Positions 26,324 through 34,565 of a stretch of 64,000 bases of DNA are shown one piece after another (position 1 is the stretch's first letter; each line of letters begins with the position of its first letter). The stretch lies in the NCBI GenBank assembly GCA_963664255.1, contig OY760938.1, positions 2,232,001 to 2,296,000 of the forward strand, given 5' to 3'. The DNA is from G963663775 sp963664255. GTDB taxonomy: Bacteria; Bacillota; Clostridia; Oscillospirales; Butyricicoccaceae. Under the pieces are notes generated by a model. The model searched no databases. It was not told the DNA's origin and saw only the letters and a program-made list of their open reading frames with translations. The translations under genes were made by a program, and so were the position numbers.

Positions 26324-27412
26324 TTAGTCCTTGAAGGTCAGCATAACCTTGCGTGCAATGTCCTTATGGTGGCAAGCCATGTCCATTGCGGCATCCAAGT
26401 CAAAGAAATCGTAGTGATGCGAATTGAGTGCTGCAAAATCATACTTGTCCTTGATGGTGGACATAAAACGGATGGTGCGCGGGAACCACTTGTTGGTGCC
26501 GCCGGAGCCTGCGATATGCAAGGTCTTCCAGATGGTCTTGCCGATTTCCACCGGCACCTTGCGGCCGATAGAGTGACCGACCACACCAACGCGTGCAGAG
26601 TGTCCTGCGATGTCAAAAATGGAAGCAATACCAATATCATTGCCCGAGCATTCAATCACGACGGAAGGACCACGACCGCCGGTCAAACGCTGGAGTTCTG
26701 CTTCTAATGCGCCCGGTTCCTTGAATTGGGTAGGGTCAACCGTCATATTGGCACCATAATTCATGATGTTTTCACGACGCTTTTCCAGCGGGTCTATGAC
26801 AATCACATTTGCGCCGGATTCTGCACAAACCATAGCAGCACACATACCAATCGGACCGCCGCCGATGATAGCAACATCATCAGATGCATCCGGATTGCAG
26901 CCGTTGCCCCAAACGCCCCAATAGCCAACGTTGAAGGTTTCAACCCATGCGCCAAGCTCATAATTCCAGTCGTCCGGAATTGCGTGGGTGTACTGTTCTT
27001 CCAGAATCATGTATTCGCCCCAACCGCCAGGAGAATCCGGACGGAAGCCGATTTCGCGCATATTCAGGCATGCAGACGGCATTTTGCCATCCTTACAGTT
27101 TGCGCAGTTGTTGCATGGCAGCACGCAGTCACCAACCACCTTGTTGCCAACCGCAATGGAGCTTACCTTATCGCCAACAGCGACCGCTTGTCCTGCCCAT
27201 TCATGTCCCGGCACATAGGGTGCAATGTCATATCTGCCTTCCGCAGACTCGCCTTCGTAGCACTCTACGTCAGAGCCGCAGATACCACAAGCCTTCAGTT
27301 TAATCAGAACCTGAAACGGTCCCAGTGGCGGCAATTCCAAATCTTCGATGCGAAGATCCTTCGGACCATGCATAAATGCTGCTTTGCATTTGGTCGGACG
27401 ATCAAAAGTCAT
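26324..27412 (-). CDS. Zinc-dependent alcohol/polyol dehydrogenase (MDR family)
   Basis: Medium-chain dehydrogenase, 362 residues. Catalytic zinc ligands: Cys42 in ACGICGSD and His70-Glu71 in GHEWAGQ. The structural zinc lobe is the four-cysteine stretch CVLPCNNCANCKDG. The NAD-binding fold has IIGGGPIGMCAAMV (about 185). It lies between iolN and iolO, so it probably acts on a pathway intermediate; reduction of tagaturonate or a related keto-acid, or oxidation of another inositol isomer, are possibilities. It is distinct from the IolM-like enzyme at 28621-29796. Related family members act on sorbitol, threitol or idonate, so substrate assignment is open. ATG 27412 follows AAGGAG. Confidence 0.85.
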   Translation of the reverse strand: MTFDRPTKCKAAFMHGPKDLRIEDLELPPLGPFQVLIKLKACGICGSDVECYEGESAEGRYDIAPYVPGHEWAGQAVAVGDKVSSIAVGNKVVGDCVLPCNNCANCKDGKMPSACLNMREIGFRPDSPGGWGEYMILEEQYTHAIPDDWNYELGAWVETFNVGYWGVWGNGCNPDASDDVAIIGGGPIGMCAAMVCAESGANVIVIDPLEKRRENIMNYGANMTVDPTQFKEPGALEAELQRLTGGRGPSVVIECSGNDIGIASIFDIAGHSARVGVVGHSIGRKVPVEIGKTIWKTLHIAGSGGTNKWFPRTIRFMSTIKDKYDFAALNSHHYDFFDLDAAMDMACHHKDIARKVMLTFKD

Positions 27413-27462
27413 AATAACAACTCCTTAAATGATAAAATATGAGATTAAAAAACGGATATATT

Positions 27463-27499
27463 GCTTTTGGGAGAGCAGATGGGCTGCCCTCTCAAAAGC
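27463..27499 (-). other. Hairpin between iolN and the zinc dehydrogenase
   Basis: A 15-position inverted repeat (GCTTTTG... / ...CAAAAGC, one mismatch on either strand) in the 178-bp gap. On the minus strand a GTTTTTT run follows 13 nt later. It may reduce downstream expression or protect the iolMN mRNA. Confidence 0.5.
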
Positions 27500-27590
27500 A
27501 TAAAAGAGAAAAAAGGAGAAACTGTGCCGAAAGTGCGAGGAAGTGCAAAACGACACAGTGAGCAAACCGAACGTCTCTTTGCTCCAAAAA

Positions 27591-28553
27591 TTAGTAGGAA
27601 AGGGTATAAATGTGGCGACCACCAGGTTCGTTGGGTCCCTTGATAACGGCTTCGATGTCCGCAGGATTGCGCTGTGTCATCTTTTCGGTCGGGGGCAGGG
27701 TGCCAGCCGGATACTTCTCCAGAATGTCGTTGACCAGTTTCTCGAGATAATCGAGCGTCTTTTCTACGCCAGCCTTCGCCTTGGCGCCGTCTGCCAGTCT
27801 TGCATCGCCGATAACGCCTTCCGGCTGTGCGACACACTCCATTGCGCAGGAACCGAACGCATTGTACCACTTGATGGGGCCTACGCCATCTTCGGAAGAG
27901 GTGTTGATATGTCCGGGCGGCAGCAGCGGAGCAGACTTCACGGCAATCGCGTCCTGCATCTTGATGAATTCCGGGAACAGCTCCAAGCACCAGCTCTGTT
28001 CCACTTCGTCTGCGTGGACAAACGGCGTATCATATGGGCCGCCCTTGTCCTTGGTGGTCATTTGCTCTTTGGCACAGTTCCAGAAGTGGGTGTACAGAAT
28101 GATGCCCGGCACCTGCCACTTCTTACCGAAGGTATGGATTGCCATCGGAATTACATAATCCTGACCATGTCCGTTGACCACGATAATCTTACGGAAACCA
28201 GTGTTCCAGAAGCCGGCAAACACATATGCCAGATAATCTGCCAGAATCTTTTCTGGAATCATCACAGTGCCCTTTTGTCCTAGGTGATGATAGGGGTGAG
28301 AGCCATACCAAATCGGTTGTGCCACGGTGCAGCCGGTCTTTTCTGCAACCAATTCACACAGACGGGTATCCAGATAGGTATCCTCGCCGTATGGTGCAGA
28401 TGGACCGTGGTTTTCGGTAGAGCCGACCGGAATCAGCAGTACGTCGTTCTTCTTCAGGCGCTCCTGCACTTCAACGGTGTTCATGTTCTGATAATAGATG
28501 CCGTTTGAGGCCTCCATGTTGCCGCCCTTTGCGGGCAAATTCCACTTAGACAT
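27591..28553 (-). CDS. iolN: Creatininase-family hydrolase of the IolN type (3-dehydro-scyllo-inosose hydrolase)
   Basis: Cytoplasmic metal-dependent hydrolase, 320 residues. IolN opens the ring of the diketo-inositol made by IolM, giving 5-keto-L-gluconate in the T. maritima pathway. The creatininase metal site is visible: Glu47 and His49 in PVGSTENHGP, Asp58 in GEDTYLD, and the NGHGQD motif (about 150). The assignment to IolN rather than creatininase or mycofactocin MftE rests on the directly upstream IolM and nearby IolO. ATG 28553 lies 8 nt after AGGAGG. It is 67 bp downstream of iolM. Confidence 0.78.
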   Translation of the reverse strand: MSKWNLPAKGGNMEASNGIYYQNMNTVEVQERLKKNDVLLIPVGSTENHGPSAPYGEDTYLDTRLCELVAEKTGCTVAQPIWYGSHPYHHLGQKGTVMIPEKILADYLAYVFAGFWNTGFRKIIVVNGHGQDYVIPMAIHTFGKKWQVPGIILYTHFWNCAKEQMTTKDKGGPYDTPFVHADEVEQSWCLELFPEFIKMQDAIAVKSAPLLPPGHINTSSEDGVGPIKWYNAFGSCAMECVAQPEGVIGDARLADGAKAKAGVEKTLDYLEKLVNDILEKYPAGTLPPTEKMTQRNPADIEAVIKGPNEPGGRHIYTLSY

Positions 28554-28620
28554 ATGTTTTTCCTCCTATGTTGGAAATGGTATCATTTTTATCTTTGAAA
28601 CACGTAATTCATGTGAATCG

Positions 28621-29796
28621 TTACTTCAATCGCGGATAGGTTGTTGAAACCAACACCTTACCCGCAGTAATTTTCATGCCTTCCGCGATGTCTTCCAGAT
28701 TGAATCGACCTGTGCACATCTTGCGCATATCAATGCGTCCGGAAGCCATCAGCGCGATGACATCGGGATAAATGCCTTGACCGGACTGACCGTTTGAGCC
28801 AGAGATAGAGGCTGCATTCCACTGCCAGTTGAAAATGTCCACTGGTGTGATGCCAACGGTATGCCCGATTTGCACGGTTTTGCCGCCGATTGCCAAGGCT
28901 TTACCCATGACAGGATAGGTGAACTTGGTTGCGCCTGCGCATTCTGCAAACAGAGAGATACCTGCGCCATCCGTCAAATCCATCAGCATTTCTGCCTGCT
29001 CATCTGGTGATGCAAACTTGGTGGGGTCATATACCGCATCCGCACCACAGGCTTTCGCCAATTCTACACGTTCGGGTACGCTTTCAAAGGCAATCAGCTT
29101 TGCCGCGCCCGCGGTTTTCATCAGAGAAATTGCGGCAAGACCAATCGGGCCACAGCCGAATACTGCCACATGGCCGCCCGGACGAATGCCGCCGCCACGT
29201 ACAAACAGACCGTTGTACGCCACGCCTGTCGGCTCAATCATAGCACCCAGTTCAAATGCTGTCATTTTGTCGCCGCCATAATAATCCATGATGGCATTGA
29301 GTGGATAGCAATATTTTGCTTTGACAGCTGCATACTCTGCAAATCCGCCGTCATAGGTTAAGCCGGGTTCTTCCAGTTCCTTGCACTGGTTGAACATCCC
29401 ACGCCGACAAGCATCGCATTCACCGCACCAATGCATGGACTCTACCGAAACCAAATCGCCTACCTGAAGCTTACGTACATTCTTGCCAACTTCCACGATT
29501 TCACCGGCAAACTCGTGCCCTGTAATAATCGGATACTTGGAGTGACCGTCATACATTGAGTAGCCCTCTGCATCCTTTTTCAGCAGATGTGCATCGGTGC
29601 CGCAAATACCTGCTGCGCCCACGCGAATCAACACTTGGTCCTCCTGACAGACCGGCATAGGACGGTCGACCACTGCACCACAGATATTTTTCCAAACCTG
29701 ATTCCCGCGCAGCGCACGACCGGTGTCGGCTTCTCGTTCACATAAACGATAGCCAGACTTTGGCTCGTGGTCTGCTTCCACATAAAATGCTCTCAT
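28621..29796 (-). CDS. iolM: Zinc dehydrogenase of the IolM type (scyllo-inosose 3-dehydrogenase)
   Basis: Zinc MDR dehydrogenase, 391 residues, longer than its relatives because of an N-terminal extension of about 25 residues with KNICGAVVDRPMP. It is expected to oxidise 2-keto-myo-inositol at C3. Catalytic zinc: Cys65 in AGICGTD and His94-Glu95 in GHEFAGE. The structural zinc loop is CGECDACRRG. The block EPTGVAYNGLFVRGGGIRPG and the late GSNGQSGQGIYPDVIALMASG match T. maritima IolM as I remember it. It is the first gene of its operon; ATG 29796 follows AAGGAGA. Confidence 0.8.
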   Translation of the reverse strand: MRAFYVEADHEPKSGYRLCEREADTGRALRGNQVWKNICGAVVDRPMPVCQEDQVLIRVGAAGICGTDAHLLKKDAEGYSMYDGHSKYPIITGHEFAGEIVEVGKNVRKLQVGDLVSVESMHWCGECDACRRGMFNQCKELEEPGLTYDGGFAEYAAVKAKYCYPLNAIMDYYGGDKMTAFELGAMIEPTGVAYNGLFVRGGGIRPGGHVAVFGCGPIGLAAISLMKTAGAAKLIAFESVPERVELAKACGADAVYDPTKFASPDEQAEMLMDLTDGAGISLFAECAGATKFTYPVMGKALAIGGKTVQIGHTVGITPVDIFNWQWNAASISGSNGQSGQGIYPDVIALMASGRIDMRKMCTGRFNLEDIAEGMKITAGKVLVSTTYPRLK

Positions 29797-30077
29797 TTTA
29801 TAAATCTCCTTCCGTCCCCGTCATCTTTTTGCAATCAAATGGCAGGGGCTTTTCTTTATTTGCATGGATTCCTTTTCATTATCGCCTTTTATGGTCATAG
29901 TATATAAAAATCAGAACTTTTTTGCTATATTTATCTTGTGCCAAGTTTGCGAAAAAGACGCCTTTTCAAAGGCTTTTTCAGCGTCCCTTTTCACATTCTT
30001 GCTTTCTCGGCAATCGGCAGCTTTTCTGTCGGTTCGCCGCGGTGGCAGCTTGCGCGATTTGCAGCGCGGCGGACACG

Positions 30078-30135
30078 AAAAAAACACCCCCCAATCGTTA
30101 TCTGCAGTTTGTCTGCAAATCGCGATGGGAGGGTG
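30078..30135 (-). terminator. Intrinsic terminator in the iolM upstream region
   Basis: On the minus strand CACCCTCCCATCG pairs with CGATTGGGGGGTG (12 of 13 positions including one G-U), with an inner stem ATTTGCAG/CTGCAGAT, followed directly by seven T. It lies 282 bp before the iolM start codon, and no gene precedes it on that strand back to tRNA-Ser. Confidence 0.8.
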
Positions 30136-30246
30136 ATGAAGCACGGCAACTGGAATGGTTTAAGGCGATTAAGCACCTACAAGGGTAAGTGCTATTGTTT
30201 ATGCATGGAGCAAAAATTTAAGCAAGTTCTAAGTAAATTTCAGACG

Positions 30247-30261
30247 AAACGCGTGGTTTAA
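30247..30261 (-). promoter_or_regulatory. Candidate operator shared with the iolI operon
   Basis: AAACGCGTGGTTTAA differs by one inserted base from AAACCGTGGTTTAA at 7976-7989. Both lie upstream of inositol genes in the same orientation. Evidence is similarity of two sites only. Confidence 0.35.
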
Positions 30262-30295
30262 CCTTTTGATAAATTCAATAAAAATAGCGTTTAAA

Positions 30296-30335
30296 CAAAG
30301 AAAAGTTCCCACCTTCACTTGAAAGCGGGAACTTT
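30296..30335 (-). terminator. Terminator of tRNA-Ser
   Basis: AAAAGTTCCC / GGGAACTTTT, 10-bp stem with a 16-nt loop, followed by CTTTG on the minus strand. It begins at the tRNA CCA end. Confidence 0.75.
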
Positions 30336-30426
30336 TGGCGGAGAGTCAGGGATTTGAACCCTGGGTACGGGATTACCGCACACACGATTTCCAATCGTGC
30401 GCCTTAAACCGCTCAGCCAACTCTCC
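30336..30426 (-). tRNA. tRNA-Ser (GGA)
   Basis: 91 nt including encoded CCA, a class II tRNA with a long variable arm. It begins GGAGAGTTGGCTGAGCGG; the anticodon stem-loop ACGATTGGAAATCGT gives GGA; the T arm is CAGGGTTCAAATCCCTG. Confidence 0.96.
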
Positions 30427-30459
30427 GTATTTGTTTGTTCGTTTCTTACAACGTTTATT

Positions 30460-30488
30460 ATTATATAATACAGATAAAGATAAGTCAA
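30460..30488 (-). promoter_or_regulatory. Promoter of tRNA-Ser
   Basis: Minus strand TTGACT (30488-30483), 17-bp spacer, TATAAT (30465-30460), 34 bp before the tRNA start. Confidence 0.88.
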
Positions 30489-30672
30489 GATAAAATCAGA
30501 ATAAATTTAAATTTTTTGTTGCGGCTTTATTTTAGTAAGTAAGTTGCAATGTTCATCACGGGTATAGATACTTACGAAATAGGAGTTAAATTAGAGGTGG
30601 GCGACTATCTTCTCGACTAATAATGAGTCGCTGATATTGTGCGATGCGGTTGGTATCAAAGGTAAGGGGGGA

Positions 30673-30705
30673 AAAGCATCCCAGATTTTTCTCTGGAATG
30701 CTTTA
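30673..30705 (-). terminator. Terminator of the DHH phosphoesterase gene
   Basis: Thirteen-position stem (30673-30685 with 30692-30704), complete on the minus strand with G-U pairing, followed by TTTTCCCC. It starts 17 bp after the stop at 30722. Confidence 0.7.
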
Positions 30706-30721
30706 GGGTGCGCCAGGGTGC

Positions 30722-31636
30722 TCATCCATCTTGTCTGATTTGTGCAATAATTGCGGCAATGGCGCTATCCGCCTGTGCAATATCAATCTGGCAGGTGCCA
30801 ACCTGTTTGTGACCACCGCCACCATATTTCAGCATCAAGCTGCCTACATTTGTGTTGGAGGTTTTATTTAAAATGCTATATCCGCAAGCAATGGCAACAT
30901 TTAATTTTGCGCGTCCATCCACAATCCAGAGGGAAATATTTTGTTCCGGATATAGGCTGTAAATTAAAAAGCGGTTGCCGGTATAGATAATCTCTACATT
31001 TCTCAAGTCTGTAACAATCAGATTGCCGTAAATTTGCGTGTGCGCACGCACCATTTCGATGAACTTTTCCTGCTGTTCAAAGTAAAGCGTAACGCGCTCC
31101 ATGACATCCGGATTTTTCATAATCTGCTCGATGCTATCCGTACGGCATTGCTGCATCAGCTCTTCCATCAATTTGTAATTGGGGATTCTAAATTCGCGAA
31201 AACGACCAAGCCCTGTTCTGGGGTCCATAATAAATCCCAATAAAATCCATGGGGTAGGGTGGAGGATTTCCTCTACCGTGAGGTTGCCGGAATCCACTTT
31301 ATCACATGCCAGCACAAGTTCTTCAAAATGACCCAATCGCTCCTTGCCGCCATAATATTCATAGATGATGCGTGCGGCACTGGGTGCCAGACGGCTTTCC
31401 CCTTCAAATGCCTGATTTTCGCCCAAACGCTCGCTTTCGGATGAATGATGGTCAAACCACATTTTGCAGCCCGCCACATAAGGGATGTTGGCCATGATGT
31501 CGTTATCTGTCACGTCAATCACGCCATCCTGCACGTCTTTGGGGTGCACAAACTTCCACTCGTCTACCAATCCCAACTCAATCAACATGGTTCCACAAGC
31601 TAATCCATCAAAGTCAGATCTTGTTAATAATCTCAT
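30722..31636 (-). CDS. DHH-family phosphoesterase (exopolyphosphatase/nanoRNase-like)
   Basis: Manganese-dependent phosphohydrolase family, 304 residues. Motif I is SDFDGLACG (about 7-15), the DHH motif is MWFDHHSSE (about 79), a third acidic motif is ACDKVDSG, and the C-terminal DHHA1-type GGGGHKQVGT occurs near the end. Members hydrolyse short polyphosphates, nanoRNA or cyclic dinucleotide products; the lack of a membrane or GGDEF part argues against GdpP. ATG 31636 follows GGAGG. It stands alone, divergent from the efflux operon. Confidence 0.85.
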   Translation of the reverse strand: MRLLTRSDFDGLACGTMLIELGLVDEWKFVHPKDVQDGVIDVTDNDIMANIPYVAGCKMWFDHHSSESERLGENQAFEGESRLAPSAARIIYEYYGGKERLGHFEELVLACDKVDSGNLTVEEILHPTPWILLGFIMDPRTGLGRFREFRIPNYKLMEELMQQCRTDSIEQIMKNPDVMERVTLYFEQQEKFIEMVRAHTQIYGNLIVTDLRNVEIIYTGNRFLIYSLYPEQNISLWIVDGRAKLNVAIACGYSILNKTSNTNVGSLMLKYGGGGHKQVGTCQIDIAQADSAIAAIIAQIRQDG

Positions 31637-31982
31637 AAATCCTCCAAACCACAGCTGTCTTGTGTCAATCCTAAGTATACAAAAATTATAATCGATTTTT
31701 GTAAAAAAATCAAATTAAAAGCGGCGGAAGCAGAAAGATTTGCGATGCAGGAGCAATTTTCTGCTTGCGTTTTACAATGGCGCGGCTGCGATTGTGTCAA
31801 CTGTTCTAATTGTGTTATTACAGTTGGGTTAAAATTATGAGAAACCTATTGCAATTATCTTGGTTTGGATTTACAATAGTGGGCAACCATGGGATAGCCT
31901 GCATAAAAAATGCGAGCGATGGAACGCAGCCGCAAAATACAGGTTCGCATACTTTTTTTTGCAGCACAGGAGGTATAGAGTA
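31637..31982. other. Divergent gap between the DHH gene and the efflux operon
   Basis: 346 bp. A 9-bp inverted repeat AAGCAGAAA/TTTCTGCTT (31728-31736, 31758-31766) is the only clear structure, and the stretch next to the DHH gene is very AT-rich. Short in-frame extension of the next gene to 31860 is possible but has no ribosome binding site. Confidence 0.5.
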
Positions 31983-33782
31983 ATGGAAGAAAACAAACAG
32001 GAGCAGCAGACGGACACCGCATCGGTTCCTGCAACAGAGGAAAAGCAGCCAGCACGCATTCGAAACAAATACGCAGAAAAGCTTGGGAAACGGCGGTTTC
32101 AGATGCCTAAGTGGGTGAAAAAACTTATCTTTGCCGTGTTTTTGGCAGGTATCATTGTATTGGCAGTGTTTTTGGTGAAAACAGCCAACCAAAGCGCAGA
32201 TACATCCGATGCCGAAAATCAAACCAGCTTTGCCATGTATCAGCCGCTGGAAACCTATGTGGAAGGGGTCGGCACCACTGCAGCGAAAAACACAGAGCAG
32301 TACGGCAAGGAAATCAAAGGAGAGGTGCTCACGGTTGAGGTTGCGATTGGCGACATGGTGAAGGCGGGGGATGTCCTGTTCACGGTTGACCCTGAGGCAA
32401 CCCGTAAAGAACTGGATACCGCTGTATCAGAACTGGATGATGCACAGCGTCAGGTCGATGAAGCAGCATCAGAACTGCAAAAGGCGCAGAAAAATTTACA
32501 TAACCTGAGCATCGCAGCACCCTTTTCCGGAAAAATCATCCCCAGTATGGACAGTGATGGAAATGTGACCGCTTATAAAGTTGGACAGACACTTTCCGAA
32601 GGCACTTTGCTGGGCACCATGGTGGACGATACGGTCATGCGTCTGCCGCTATACTTTAATGAAATCTATCTGGATAAAATCAAGGTTGGTGCGGCGGCGC
32701 AGGTTTCCATTCCGGTGAGTATGTCGAATGTGACAGGCAAGGTGGCATCAATCGAGCGGATACAAAAAATTTCTGATGAAGGCGTGAAGCTGTTCCGTGT
32801 GAATCTGACAATGTCCAACCCTGGCACACTCAAGGGCGATATGGCTGCCACCGCCACCGTTTTCACAGCCGATGGCAATGTGCTGCCTGCTGATGCGGGA
32901 ACACTGGAATACAATCGTGAGGAAGCGGTGACGGCAGATGTTGGCGGTGAAATCGTGAAAATCAATGGGCTGGATAACTATCTGTATCAAGCAGGGGATG
33001 TGATTTGTCAGTTGGAGAGTACGGATGCAAAAACCGCAATCGGTACGGCACAGCGTTCTTTGGAGAGTGCCCAAAAAACAGTTACGTCCAAGCAGGAACG
33101 CGTTGCAGAATTGCAAAAGCAAATTGCAGAAAGCACGGTCACCGCTAAAATCGAGGGTATCGTCACAAACCTCACCGCCACAGAAGGGCAAAAACTCGAT
33201 GGCAGCAGCAATGTGTGTACCATCGCAGATTTGACCTCTATCATTGTCAATGCGGATGTTTCGGAGCTTGACATCGACAAGGTGCAAAATGATATGAGCG
33301 TGATTCTCACGATGGACCAAGATGAAAGCATCCAATATACCGGCACGGTTACTTCGGTTAGTATGCAGGCAAAAAACAGCAGTGGAGATTCGGGTGGACA
33401 GAGTGGAAATCGCGTTTTTCCGGCAGTTATCACACTAGATGCACAGGATGCAGCCAAACTGTCCCCTGACCGTTCCGTTTCTTATAAAATCATTGTTGCA
33501 CAAAAGGAGAATTGCCTGGTTGTGCCGTCCACCGCGATTGTGTACACCGAAACAGGTGCCGCCGTCTATGCAAGGCAAACAGAGGGCGTGACCTTTGAGA
33601 ATGCACAGCCTGTGCCGGAAGGCAGCGAGGTGCCTGCGGATTTTGTCATTGTTCCTGTAGAAACCGGAATTTTTGATGAAAACAACACAGAGATTGTTTC
33701 TGGCGTGGCAGAAGGCACGGAGGTTTTTTTAGCCGCACCACAGGATGTATATGCCATGGATGAAGGTATGATGGTAGGCTAA
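31983..33782 (+). CDS. Efflux periplasmic-adaptor-like protein (HlyD/MacA type) with two hairpin modules
   Basis: Membrane-anchored adaptor of an ABC exporter, 599 residues. An N-terminal cytoplasmic stretch leads to one membrane segment (about 48-65). The outside part has lipoyl-like and beta-barrel segments with two separate helical hairpins (about 138-174 and about 345-385), each followed by an AP(F/K)-type beta strand such as IAAPFSGKI and TVTAKIEGIVTNL. Usual MacA-type proteins are about 400 residues with one hairpin, so this looks like an internal duplication. ATG 31983 follows CAGGAGG. The ATPase and FtsX-type permease follow, giving a MacAB-like tripartite set without an outer membrane. 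Confidence 0.85.
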   Translation: MEENKQEQQTDTASVPATEEKQPARIRNKYAEKLGKRRFQMPKWVKKLIFAVFLAGIIVLAVFLVKTANQSADTSDAENQTSFAMYQPLETYVEGVGTTAAKNTEQYGKEIKGEVLTVEVAIGDMVKAGDVLFTVDPEATRKELDTAVSELDDAQRQVDEAASELQKAQKNLHNLSIAAPFSGKIIPSMDSDGNVTAYKVGQTLSEGTLLGTMVDDTVMRLPLYFNEIYLDKIKVGAAAQVSIPVSMSNVTGKVASIERIQKISDEGVKLFRVNLTMSNPGTLKGDMAATATVFTADGNVLPADAGTLEYNREEAVTADVGGEIVKINGLDNYLYQAGDVICQLESTDAKTAIGTAQRSLESAQKTVTSKQERVAELQKQIAESTVTAKIEGIVTNLTATEGQKLDGSSNVCTIADLTSIIVNADVSELDIDKVQNDMSVILTMDQDESIQYTGTVTSVSMQAKNSSGDSGGQSGNRVFPAVITLDAQDAAKLSPDRSVSYKIIVAQKENCLVVPSTAIVYTETGAAVYARQTEGVTFENAQPVPEGSEVPADFVIVPVETGIFDENNTEIVSGVAEGTEVFLAAPQDVYAMDEGMMVG

Positions 33783-33809
33783 TGGAAAACGAGAAAAGGG
33801 GCGACATAA

Positions 33810-34565
33810 ATGCTGGGACGCAAAAACGCAGCGCGGCATGACACCGAACAGCAGCCAAAGCATCTCATTGCGCTGGAGTGTGTCTGCAAGTTTTACAACG
33901 AAGGACAGGAAAACGAAGTGCACGCACTGGAGGACATTTCGTTTCATATTGATGCCGGCGAGTTTGTGTGCTTTCTCGGACAATCCGGCTCCGGAAAATC
34001 TACCTTAATGAACATTTTGGGGTGCTTAGACCAGCCGACCTACGGCACCTATTGCCTAAATGGCACGCCGATTGAGGAGATTGCACCGCCTGTGCTGGCA
34101 GGCATTCGCAACAAAGAAATTGGGTTTATTTTTCAAAGCTTCAATCTGATTTCCACCTTGTCTGCAATAGAAAATGTAGAGCTTCCGCTGATTTATCGCG
34201 GCATGGGTCATCGGGAGATGCGCGAGCTTGCGACAGAGGCACTCAAAGAAGTGGGGCTGGAAAGCCGCATCTGGCATATGCCAAATGAGCTTTCCGGTGG
34301 TCAGCAGCAGCGTGTTGCCATTGCGCGTGCAATGGCGGCAAAACCACCTGTCATTATGGCGGATGAGCCTACAGGCAACTTAGATTCACATACGAGCACC
34401 GAAATTATGCAGCGTCTGCTGCGGTTGAATGAAGAACAGGGGACAACTGTCATTCTCATCACACACAATCAGGCACAGGCAGAGCTTGCCAAACGCGTCA
34501 TCACCGTATCCGATGGACACATCGTTTCGGATGTCATGAATCGGAAAGGAGTGCCGACAACATGA
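33810..34565 (+). CDS. MacB/LolD-type ABC transporter ATP-binding protein
   Basis: ATPase of the exporter, 251 residues. Walker A GQSGSGKST (about 61), Q-loop FIFQSFNL, signature LSGGQQQRVAIARAM and Walker B VIMADEPTGNLD are all intact, the pattern of the LolD/MacB/FtsE class. An extra N-terminal stretch of about 18 residues precedes the ABC fold. It starts 27 bp after the adaptor gene and overlaps the permease start by 4 bp. Confidence 0.94.
   Translation: MLGRKNAARHDTEQQPKHLIALECVCKFYNEGQENEVHALEDISFHIDAGEFVCFLGQSGSGKSTLMNILGCLDQPTYGTYCLNGTPIEEIAPPVLAGIRNKEIGFIFQSFNLISTLSAIENVELPLIYRGMGHREMRELATEALKEVGLESRIWHMPNELSGGQQQRVAIARAMAAKPPVIMADEPTGNLDSHTSTEIMQRLLRLNEEQGTTVILITHNQAQAELAKRVITVSDGHIVSDVMNRKGVPTT

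Larger units (their letters stand above)
29797..30335. other. Long upstream region of the iolMN operon
   Basis: 539 bp without a credible protein gene. On the minus strand, reading toward iolM, it holds: the tRNA-Ser terminator, the repeated sequence CGTGGTTTAA (30252-30261), a 9-bp hairpin (30172-30180 with 30185-30193), a strong terminator (30078-30135), then about 280 bp to iolM containing an imperfect GAAAAAG/CTTTTTC stem near 29951-29979. The arrangement fits either an attenuated leader of iolM or a separate small RNA of roughly 100-150 nt. Confidence 0.5.

Noticed and set aside
29864..30136. 90-codon frame upstream of iolM
   Set aside because: No ribosome site, and it runs across a strong terminator structure on the other strand.
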